From positions 1 to 6,440 of the forward strand of contig JAFGFR010000254.1 in the NCBI GenBank assembly GCA_016930955.1: DNA of 6,440 bases, read 5' to 3'. The DNA comes from Victivallales bacterium. GTDB lineage: Bacteria; Verrucomicrobiota; Lentisphaeria; Victivallales; JAADHT01. The notes under the pieces were generated by a model. That model had not been told where the DNA came from, did no database searches, and was given only the letters and a program-made list of their open reading frames with translations. The position numbers and the translations under genes were made by a program. Shown here one piece after another: positions 1 to 5,630 of this stretch. The first letter of the stretch is position 1. Each line of letters opens with the position of its first letter.

Positions 1-866
1 ATTGCGAAAGTCGCAAACCCTACCCTGAAGCTCCATACGTAGTCCTCCTTGGTAGGCCCGTCGAGCTTCACGGCTAGTACGTTCTCGTGCAGGTCGGCGA
101 GCATCGCGAAGAGCGACTCCCTGCAGATATCCTTTTCGTATGCCAGCCCGAAGTACGCATCGTCCAAGATGACCAGCACTTTCGCGCCTTCCGAGGCAAG
201 CCCGAGCAGTCCTTCCTTGATCTGCATGGCCTCGTCGTCGGTCACTGTGTACCCCGTCGGGTTGTTCGGGAAATTGAGCAACAAGATCTTTTTATTCGAG
301 CTTGAGCAACGAAGTCTATCAATCATCCCCTTGACATTGTAGCCGCCGCTTTCGAAGGTCTGGAAGGTGCTTATCTTTGCGCCAAATGATGTCTCGAAGA
401 CCAGCTCGTAGTTGTCCCAGTAGAAATCTGGCATGACGATCTCGTCGCCCTCGTTGACGAAGAGGAAGCCGGCAAGGTATAGGGCATGTGTCAGCGCGCC
501 TGTGACGACGGGCAGACTGAACAACTTGCCATCCAGCGACGGATTCTTGCGCAGAATCTGCCGTCTCCACTCCTCGCGGATGTCAGGCAGGCCGAAGCTT
601 GGCGTGTATAGGAATGTGCTGGCAGGCACGTTCAACGAGCTTTTCACGCAGTCAAGCACCATGGGTGAGCCGTCCTCCTCGAAGGCGGTTCCGATCGTGG
701 CGTTTATGCCCTTGCCCTTCGCCTGGGCAGATTGCCCGAGAATTCCCTTGAACGGGAAATACATCAGTTTCCCGCGCTCGCTGAGAAGATCCATCACGCA
801 GTTTGCCGGCGCGGCAATATCCTTGTTCAAGGATTCTGCCATCGGCGGTGTCGGCTGCTCTTTCAT
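1..866 (-). CDS. Class I/II PLP-dependent aminotransferase (3' end cut by window edge)
   Basis: The frame stays open from ATG at 866 to the left edge, giving 288 complete codons; the C-terminal part is missing. Fold-type I aminotransferase landmarks are visible: NFPNNPTGYT (residues 198-207, the N-P-T-G loop), an aspartate-x-tyrosine pair at Asp236/Tyr238 that should contact the PLP pyridine ring, and a PLP-lysine segment DGPTKEDYVWSFRVGF with Lys273 as the probable Schiff-base residue and Arg281 nearby. The usual G-x-R of this segment reads S-F-R here (Ser279). The N-terminal region with YFPFKGILGQSAQAK and NATIG (about 36-60) resembles a bacterial subfamily annotated only as aminotransferase class I/II. 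It lies 23 bp after the chorismate synthase homologue, so one transcript is likely and an aromatic amino acid substrate is possible, but the sequence does not fix specificity. ATG 866 has a weak GGA about 5 bases upstream; ATG 842 (Met9) is an alternative start. Family call is firm, substrate unknown. Confidence 0.9.
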   Translation of the reverse strand, partial: MKEQPTPPMAESLNKDIAAPANCVMDLLSERGKLMYFPFKGILGQSAQAKGKGINATIGTAFEEDGSPMVLDCVKSSLNVPASTFLYTPSFGLPDIREEWRRQILRKNPSLDGKLFSLPVVTGALTHALYLAGFLFVNEGDEIVMPDFYWDNYELVFETSFGAKISTFQTFESGGYNVKGMIDRLRCSSSNKKILLLNFPNNPTGYTVTDDEAMQIKEGLLGLASEGAKVLVILDDAYFGLAYEKDICRESLFAMLADLHENVLAVKLDGPTKEDYVWSFRVGFATFA

Positions 867-889
867 GTCATTCCAAAAGTTTGTTGATT

Positions 890-2227
890 TTATTGTTGCT
901 TGCCGAATTTCTCAGCCATCGCCTGATATCCGAGGTGGGCGAAGAGGTTGTCGAGCATGACCATCGCGGTGAAGTTCTCGGCCACCGGCCATATTCTGGC
1001 GACGATGGTCGAATCCCTGCGGGTTATCGCGGCAAGGTCCTTGTTCTCCAGAGTGTACTTGTCAATGGTATGCTGCGGCTTGTCAATCGTCGGGGTTCCC
1101 TTGACCGCAAGCCTGACGACTATGTCCTGCCCGCTGGCGAGGCCCCCGGTGATCCCGCCGGCGCTGTTCGAGTCGAAGACGACTTTGCCGCCTTCAGAAT
1201 GCATCTGGTCGTTGCTCTGCGATCCGGTCATCCCGGCGACTTTGAAGCCTGCTCCGACCTCGACACCCTTGACGGCACCTATGCCGAGCATCCTGCCTAG
1301 CTCGGCATCGAGCTTGTTGAACACCGGCTCGCCGAGCCCTGTCGGCACACCCATGACCACGACTTCCACCAGACCGCCTGCAGAATCGCCCTTCGAGGAT
1401 ACTGCATTGCATGCCTTCACCATCTCATCCGCCGCGGCGACATCCGGGCAGTTGACGATATGGTGCACGCCGTATTTATCCTCTATCTCCTTCCTGTCCA
1501 TCGGCTTCTGGGTGTCGCGTATCGCCTCGATCTCCTTCTCGATCTCTGCGAAAATCGCAGTTTTCTCGAGGAAGCGCATGTCGTTGCGAACTCTCCCGCT
1601 GACATATACCTGCTGGTAGAAGGGGTCATAGTCGTGCCTCATCCTCTTGTAGTTCTCGGTGGACTCGAAGATTTGCCCGTGGTCAGCGTCCCCGCACGCC
1701 ACCCCGGCTATCTCCCTTACAAAGGAGAAAACCCTGATGCCGAACTTCGCCAGAACCCTCTTCGCAACGTATCCTGCGGCGACGATGGTCGAGGTGTACC
1801 TGCCTGAGAAGATACCCGCTCCGATCGCGTCGTCGAAGAGGCCGTACTTCAGGAACGACGCATAGGACGCATGCCCTGGACGAGGCGTGCGGTTGGTGTC
1901 CTGATACTGCTTGATGTGGATGAAATGCCTGTCAAGGTTGGGTATCAGGATCGTCAAAGGCGTCCCGTTGGTATAGAATGCGTTCCCGGCACCCTCGATC
2001 GTGTCCGCGGCATTTACTCCTGCATAAATTACAGGCAGGTCGGGCTCCTTCCTCGGTGATGAGAGCTCGTCGGCACCCGGCTTGCGAAGAAGCAAGTCGC
2101 CGTACAGATCCTGCTCGGTTATCATCATCCCCGGCGGGACACCCTGGATAACACTCGACAAACCCTCCTGGTACGAGCCACCACTGACTGTGACTTGGAA
2201 GTTTCTGCCTACTGAACAACCTATCAT
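890..2227 (-). CDS. aroC: Divergent chorismate synthase (AroC-like) with altered catalytic histidine
   Basis: This 445-residue protein aligns without gaps over its first 50 residues to chorismate synthase, the FMN-dependent last step of the shikimate pathway (EPSP to chorismate). Recognisable blocks: GVPPGM (29-34), LLLRKPG (45-51), RKEPD (59-63), RPGHASY (116-122, His119 matching E. coli-type His106), an SGRYT segment followed by VAAG (141-152) matching the second family signature, GVPTGLGEPVFNKLDAEL, GAVKGVEVGAGF, SNSAGGITGGLASGQ (353-367) and the C-terminal RRDST...PVAENF (403-419). Three things are odd. GESHG reads GGSYQ, so Tyr19 replaces the catalytic His. Arg404 replaces the His of R-H-D. 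The protein is about 85 residues longer than usual, mostly from a charged insertion at about 180-255. The start is well supported: AAGGAG at 2239-2234 lies 6 bases upstream and the N-terminus matches the family. It may be the genome's working AroC or a paralogue with another role. The gene symbol marks homology, not proven activity. Confidence 0.88.
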   Translation of the reverse strand: MIGCSVGRNFQVTVSGGSYQEGLSSVIQGVPPGMMITEQDLYGDLLLRKPGADELSSPRKEPDLPVIYAGVNAADTIEGAGNAFYTNGTPLTILIPNLDRHFIHIKQYQDTNRTPRPGHASYASFLKYGLFDDAIGAGIFSGRYTSTIVAAGYVAKRVLAKFGIRVFSFVREIAGVACGDADHGQIFESTENYKRMRHDYDPFYQQVYVSGRVRNDMRFLEKTAIFAEIEKEIEAIRDTQKPMDRKEIEDKYGVHHIVNCPDVAAADEMVKACNAVSSKGDSAGGLVEVVVMGVPTGLGEPVFNKLDAELGRMLGIGAVKGVEVGAGFKVAGMTGSQSNDQMHSEGGKVVFDSNSAGGITGGLASGQDIVVRLAVKGTPTIDKPQHTIDKYTLENKDLAAITRRDSTIVARIWPVAENFTAMVMLDNLFAHLGYQAMAEKFGKQQ

Positions 2228-2518
2228 AATTCTCTCCTTACACTATATGGTGATCGTGTGGAAACATCCTCCTCAGAGAACACTGCCGGGATATGGTGAC
2301 TGCGTGCTATCGTAACTTACAAAAATACGGATTGTCTGTCTTCGGACGCGCACTGCTCGGCTCCGGCATTCCTAAGCGCCCGTGTATGGCAAGGGCACAA
2401 GAGGCTAGACAAAGCTGACTGGCGCCACTCCCGGCCGCCTTGGAGCCGCCCGAAGTCTCGCCTTTCCACTGCCTCCAGCAGAGAACGGAGGGGGAAAGTA
2501 TTCCCTCAAACCGCTTTT
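2228..2518 (-). other. Non-coding gap between the DUF2294 gene and the aroC homologue
   Basis: No convincing gene is present in these 291 bases. Two short inverted repeats sit near its right end: CGCTT/AAGCG with a 4-base loop at 2512-2525, across the DUF2294 stop codon, and GGGAA/TTCCC with a 4-base loop at 2492-2505. Neither is followed by a T tract on the minus strand, so termination here is doubtful. A weak minus-strand promoter (CAGACA, 18 bases, TACGAT) may lie near 2310-2340. The gap length suggests that the aroC-aminotransferase pair has its own leader or promoter, but no single element is strong. Confidence 0.5.
2234..2239 (-). promoter_or_regulatory. Ribosome binding site of the chorismate synthase homologue
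   Basis: On the minus strand AAGGAG lies 6 bases before ATG 2227, a near-ideal Shine-Dalgarno match that fixes this start. A TATAGT at about 2243-2248 looks like a -10 box but is too close to the RBS to give a normal leader. Confidence 0.8.
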
Positions 2519-2905
2519 TCAAGCGTCTTTGAAAATATTTCCATGTTTTTTTAATGTGAAGATAATAATCCTCTCCCCGGTGGCGGTGCTGATGTCGGTG
2601 TGCAGACTGGCGACCTCTTTTTTAAGGATGTCCTCGACAACAGCCTCAAGCAAGGGGCGTGCCTTCTCGAGCAATGCCTGCCTGACCTTCTTGATCAAGT
2701 CGCGCCCCTCCGAAGCCTCCGCCGACCCGCTGGACGCGAGCTGATGCTCGGCCTTCGTCAAAACTCCCTTCAGCCTCACCAGCACAATGTCGTCGAATAT
2801 GTAGGTCTTGGCCTCCAGGGGCCCGCGCCCCATGTACTCCTTCTCGAACTTGACCAGCGCCTCGCTTATCTCCGACTCCGGCTCCTTACTGCGCTTCGAC
2901 ACCAT
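2519..2905 (-). CDS. DUF2294 / MpsC-like domain protein
   Basis: This 128-residue protein covers the whole DUF2294 domain, which Pfam, as I recall, now names MpsC after a Na+-translocating membrane-potential-generating system. Family landmarks are EISEALVKFEKEYMGRGP (12-29), TYIFDDIVLVRLKGVLT (34-50), EGRDLIKKVRQALLEKARP (66-84) and LHTDISTATGERIIIFTL (101-118). There is no signal peptide or membrane segment, so it should be cytosolic. The start is supported by AAGGA at 2915-2911, 5 bases before the ATG. The usual family sequence has a short link where this one carries a small Ser/Ala/Glu-rich stretch (57-66). No mpsA- or mpsB-like gene is in the window, so the ion-transport role cannot be assumed. 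It begins the minus-strand group and is divergent from the glycosidase gene. Confidence 0.88.
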   Translation of the reverse strand: MVSKRSKEPESEISEALVKFEKEYMGRGPLEAKTYIFDDIVLVRLKGVLTKAEHQLASSGSAEASEGRDLIKKVRQALLEKARPLLEAVVEDILKKEVASLHTDISTATGERIIIFTLKKHGNIFKDA

Positions 2906-2952
2906 AAATATCCTTGTGTGCCCTTCATCGTCTCACCGCAACCAAAGCCTCG

Positions 2953-2980
2953 AATATACTGCGAAATCCGCAATTTCCAA
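2953..2980 (-). promoter_or_regulatory. Putative sigma70-type promoter of the DUF2294 gene
   Basis: On the minus strand TTGGAA (2980-2975, 4 of 6 to consensus), a 16-base spacer and TATATT (2958-2953, 5 of 6) would start a transcript near 2946, about 40 bases before the ATG. An inverted repeat GAAAT-CCGCA-ATTTC (2963-2977) lies across the spacer and -35 box and could bind a regulator. Prediction by eye only. Confidence 0.45.
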
Positions 2981-3017
2981 GCATGGGTCGAGAAGTTCGG
3001 GCACGGGGCTACTCAGA

Positions 3018-3049
3018 TTCGACAATATCGATATTTTCGACACTATCGA
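3018..3049. repeat. Tandem direct repeat with embedded palindrome, operator-like
   Basis: TTCGACAATATCGA (3018-3031) recurs as TTCGACACTATCGA (3036-3049), 13 of 14 bases identical with an 18-bp period. The first copy overlaps a perfect 12-bp palindrome, AATATCGATATT (3024-3035). The site lies upstream of the putative DUF2294 promoter and about 270 bp upstream of the glycosidase promoter, so a regulator bound here could act in either direction. The regulator is not in the window. Confidence 0.5.
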
Positions 3050-3101
3050 ACCTGTCGGACGAACAGCGCCACTTTACGACCCATAGTCGCCTTTGTAGAG
3101 A

Positions 3102-3119
3102 GCCAGCCATAGGGCTGGC
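3102..3119. repeat. Perfect 7-bp hairpin (GCCAGCC / GGCTGGC, 4-base loop)
   Basis: GCCAGCC (3102-3108) pairs fully with GGCTGGC (3113-3119) around the loop ATAG. No T tract follows on either strand, so it is not a standard intrinsic terminator. It could be a leader structure, a protein site or one copy of a dispersed palindromic repeat; only one copy is seen here. Confidence 0.5.
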
Positions 3120-3222
3120 GGTCCATTTGCGTTTCACGTCTGGTGTTTGAAATATTCGGCTATGATGCGATATTGGGTCTGGTTTGGGTTTGATGGGATT
3201 GGACGTTTCGATGGAGCTTCAG

Positions 3223-3384
3223 ATGAAGAGGCATATCTGGATGTCTGGATGGGCTTTTTTTTTGGCTGGTTGCGGCGGGATTCCCAATGGTGTGGAGTTT
3301 TTCGGGGACTTCGGGCTTGACATGCATCTTGGCAGACCGTACAAGTTCGCGAGTCTGGTTCATTCATTATGGAGAATGTTGTGA
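3223..3384 (+). CDS. Possible small lipoprotein or leader peptide upstream of the GH141-like gene
   Basis: This short frame encodes 53 residues from ATG 3223, with GGAG at 3213-3216 spaced 6 bases before it. The start reads MKRHIWMSGWAFFLAGC: basic N-terminus, short hydrophobic core and an L-A-G-C lipobox with Cys17, followed by Gly-Gly, which is how a lipoprotein signal looks. The remaining 36 residues match nothing I recognise. Its TGA (3382-3384) overlaps a possible GTG start of the next gene (3381-3383) in a GTGA arrangement, which would couple their translation. Against it: mixed third-base choice unlike the GC-rich neighbours, a T9 tract inside the hydrophobic core, and a candidate promoter within the frame. 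It could also be a chance ORF or the relic of a lost signal peptide. Confidence 0.3.
   Translation: MKRHIWMSGWAFFLAGCGGIPNGVEFFGDFGLDMHLGRPYKFASLVHSLWRML
3317..3345 (+). promoter_or_regulatory. Putative sigma70-type promoter of the GH141-like gene
   Basis: A perfect TTGACA (3317-3322), a 17-base spacer and TACAAG (3340-3345, 4 of 6 to TATAAT) predict a transcript start near 3352. The leader would be about 17 bases to ATG 3369 with no Shine-Dalgarno, or about 29 bases to GTG 3381 with GGAG well placed at 3371-3374. Prediction by eye only. Confidence 0.5.
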
Positions 3385-5630
3385 AGAGAGAATTGTTTGT
3401 CTCACCTGATGGCACCGATTGGTGGAGTGGTGATCTGCCCCGACAGAGCTCTGACGGGCTGAACGGGCCGGTTGTGTCGCTTAACCTGGCCATTTTGATG
3501 GCTCGGCAGTGGCACCGTAACGGGCAGTCGGACGGGCCGGTCACAGTATGGCTGACTGAAGGACACTACCCGATAACTTTCCCGCTCGAGTTCGGACCCG
3601 AAGACTACGGAACGATGGAGTTCAAGGCGTTGCCCGGGGCTCGGCCCGTCATAGATGGCGGGGTGACCGTGCGCAATTGGAATGCAAATGTTTGCAACGG
3701 TCTTGCTGTCTGGGAAGCTGACATGACAGCCTTCCTGCTCGAGTTCGGCCCCTTCCGTTCGCTCTTCGTCAACGGCTCACGTCGCCGCCGTGCCCGCTAC
3801 CCGAGCGCGGAATACCTCTGGATCGAGGAGGCTCCCGATGCCCCGCCAAGCGGGAACGCCAAGACAGCCAATATGGATTTGCTGCGGGGAAGCTACCGTT
3901 TCCGTGCCGCAAAAGGGGACGTTGACGGCATTGCCTCCTGGGAAGGTGCTGAGGTTGTGATGCTCAACCGCTGGATCAACGAACGCATGCCCGTGCGGCA
4001 CTTCGACCCCGACACACGCATCATCGAGATGGATACACGCACCTGTCTTTTCCTGCGCACGGAGTTTGCCCAGGAAAGCAAGACTATCCGTTATTGGATC
4101 GAGAACGTCCGAGAAGGACTGCGCGAGCCTGGCGACTGGTATCTCGATGCAGCGGCGCGCAAGCTCTACTACGTGCCATGCAAGGGTGAAACCCCAGAGA
4201 ACTGCGAGGTGACCGTCCCTGCAGTCAAGCAGTTTGTCCGCATCTTAGGCGACCTCGAACATGAGAAACCGGCCGGCGGCATCCGCTTCGAGGGCATCAC
4301 CTTCGCGCACGCTGACTGGGCACCGCCATGCAACCGCCCGGTGTGGTGGGATCCGTACCTTCCTGAACACTCATGGCGCCCGAGAACAAGCTTCCGGCAT
4401 TTCAAGGAATGCAATCATGCAAACCCATGGATCGACAGCGGCGGCTCCCCGCAGGCCGCCTTCAACCTGCCAGGCGCAATCCAGCTCGAGGCAGCGCGCG
4501 ATGTTACCATCACGGACTGCCACATCCTTCACGTCGGATTCTACGGGATCGGGATCGGTGAAGCCTGCAGCACCATCCGTGTGACGGGCAACACCATCTC
4601 TGACATGGGTGCCGGGGGCGTGCTGATGGACGGCACAGACCCCTTGGGAGACCCGCGCCGTGTGACTGGCCACAGCGTAATCACCGACAATCACATCCAC
4701 GGCGGGGGGCACGTCTTCCTCGCCGCGTGCGGCGTGACACTGGTCCATACCGAACAAAACGATGTGTCCCACAACCATATCCATGACATGACCTATTCCG
4801 GCATCTCCTGCGGCTGGATGTGGGGGCTGGCCGACAGCGTGTCGCGCCTGCACCGCATAGCCCACAATCACATCCACGACCTCGGCCGCCGCGGCGGCAT
4901 GAGCGACATGGGAGGCATCTATCTGCTCGGGCCGCAGCCAGGCACCTTCGTGGACGGCAACTACATTCACGACATCACTTCCGCAGCCTACGGCGGCTGG
5001 GGTATCTATCCAGACGAGGGAAGCTCCATGCTGACGATCGAGAACAACGTGATACTGCGCACCGGCTCAGAATCGCTGCACGAGCACATGGGACGTCAGA
5101 ACGTGATCCGCAACAATCTCTTTCTGCTGGGCGGTGAAGGTGGTGTACGCTTCTCGCGGTACTTGCGCAACCGCTGGATGTCTTTCCCGACCGAGGGCGG
5201 CGAGTTTATCCGCAACGTGGTGCTTACAGACAGCGCGCCAGTCGTGCGCGATATGCTGTGCTATCAGGACCGTAATCCCTACGCCTTCGACTGCAACCTC
5301 TATTGGGACCGCTCGAAGGGTTCCCCGTCTTTTGTGATGGTCAATCAAAAGGACACTCCGGCGAGCACTTCCCAAAGCGGTCGTAAAGGACTCGCTGGAC
5401 GACGCAAACAGGGTATGGATATTCATTCCATCGCGGCCGATCCACGGCTGCGTAACATAGATGGAGCTGTCTTCACCATAGCCAGCAACTCCCCATTGCA
5501 CAGTCTGGGCATTCTGCCGCTTGATCTGTCCAACGTCGGCCCACGACCTCCAGACAAGCGCCTGACTCAGCATAATCCGCACCCCTACCATAGACGCAAG
5601 ACAAAGGAGCATCATGGCCACAATTGTTGA
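3369..5630 (+). CDS. GH141-like right-handed parallel beta-helix glycoside hydrolase
   Basis: The 753-residue protein has the layout of the GH141-type beta-helix family (known activities: alpha-L-fucosidase in rhamnogalacturonan II breakdown, and xylanase). The N-terminal FVSPDGTDWWSGD (10-22) is the usual family opening, followed by PGARPVIDGG (89-98), FRSLFVNGSRRRRARYP (129-145), a beta-sandwich-like insert with GDWYLDAAARKLYYVP (255-270), then helical repeats rich in N-x-I-H-D turns (about 370-585) and the ending GMDIHSIAADP (682-692) and DLSNVGPRP. Conserved acidic segments SDMGGIY (Asp513) and YPDEGSS (Asp549) are candidates for the catalytic pair by motif, not by alignment. No signal peptide is present and an in-frame TGA at 3318 excludes an upstream extension, so it may act in the cytoplasm. 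GTG 3381 (Met5 equivalent) is a strong alternative start with GGAG 6 bases upstream. Residues 669-678 and the basic, His-rich last 30 residues are atypical. The substrate is not known. Confidence 0.87.
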   Translation: MENVVKRELFVSPDGTDWWSGDLPRQSSDGLNGPVVSLNLAILMARQWHRNGQSDGPVTVWLTEGHYPITFPLEFGPEDYGTMEFKALPGARPVIDGGVTVRNWNANVCNGLAVWEADMTAFLLEFGPFRSLFVNGSRRRRARYPSAEYLWIEEAPDAPPSGNAKTANMDLLRGSYRFRAAKGDVDGIASWEGAEVVMLNRWINERMPVRHFDPDTRIIEMDTRTCLFLRTEFAQESKTIRYWIENVREGLREPGDWYLDAAARKLYYVPCKGETPENCEVTVPAVKQFVRILGDLEHEKPAGGIRFEGITFAHADWAPPCNRPVWWDPYLPEHSWRPRTSFRHFKECNHANPWIDSGGSPQAAFNLPGAIQLEAARDVTITDCHILHVGFYGIGIGEACSTIRVTGNTISDMGAGGVLMDGTDPLGDPRRVTGHSVITDNHIHGGGHVFLAACGVTLVHTEQNDVSHNHIHDMTYSGISCGWMWGLADSVSRLHRIAHNHIHDLGRRGGMSDMGGIYLLGPQPGTFVDGNYIHDITSAAYGGWGIYPDEGSSMLTIENNVILRTGSESLHEHMGRQNVIRNNLFLLGGEGGVRFSRYLRNRWMSFPTEGGEFIRNVVLTDSAPVVRDMLCYQDRNPYAFDCNLYWDRSKGSPSFVMVNQKDTPASTSQSGRKGLAGRRKQGMDIHSIAADPRLRNIDGAVFTIASNSPLHSLGILPLDLSNVGPRPPDKRLTQHNPHPYHRRKTKEHHGHNC
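5604..5609 (+). promoter_or_regulatory. Ribosome binding site inside the end of the GH141-like gene
   Basis: AAGGAG lies 4 bases before ATG 5614, within the last codons of the preceding gene. It decides the start of the URO-D-like gene and implies translation on the same mRNA. Confidence 0.75.

Larger units (their letters stand above)
2906..3368. other. Divergent intergenic regulatory region
   Basis: This stretch separates the minus-strand DUF2294 gene from the plus-strand GH141-like gene. It is more AT-rich locally than the flanking genes and contains candidate promoters for both sides, a tandem direct repeat with a palindrome, a stable hairpin, a G-rich run at 3175-3202, a T9 tract near 3256-3264, and a short ORF with a lipoprotein-like start. 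These are listed separately where supportable. No larger gene is credible here. Confidence 0.6.

Noticed and set aside
433..1619. Plus-strand ORFs of 165-223 codons opposite the aminotransferase and chorismate synthase
   Set aside because: Mirror frames of strongly conserved minus-strand genes; low-complexity Ser/Thr/Pro content.
2238..2267. Nine-residue minus-strand leader peptide with three His residues before aroC, preceded by GAGGAGG
   Set aside because: The Shine-Dalgarno match touches the ATG with no spacing, no attenuator hairpins are seen, and His regulation does not fit the gene.
2307..2522. 71-codon minus-strand ORF starting at a TTG that overlaps the DUF2294 stop codon (TTGA)
   Set aside because: The overlap is suggestive of coupling, but there is no recognisable domain, composition is irregular, and no clear ribosome binding site precedes the TTG.
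2492..2525. Intrinsic terminator after the DUF2294 gene
   Set aside because: The two stems are only 5 bp and neither is followed by a T tract on the minus strand.
3175..3202. G-rich run on the plus strand that might form a quadruplex
   Set aside because: Only three GGG runs plus GG runs with uneven loops; at best a weak two-tetrad structure.
3134..3544. 136-codon minus-strand ORF across the intergenic region and 5' end of the GH141-like gene
   Set aside because: Ser/Pro/Arg-rich with no domain; the opposite strand carries a clear family match over the overlapping part.
4371..4970. 199-codon minus-strand ORF inside the GH141-like gene
   Set aside because: Antisense shadow of a well-supported GC-rich gene, with Ala/Val/His-rich composition and no family similarity.
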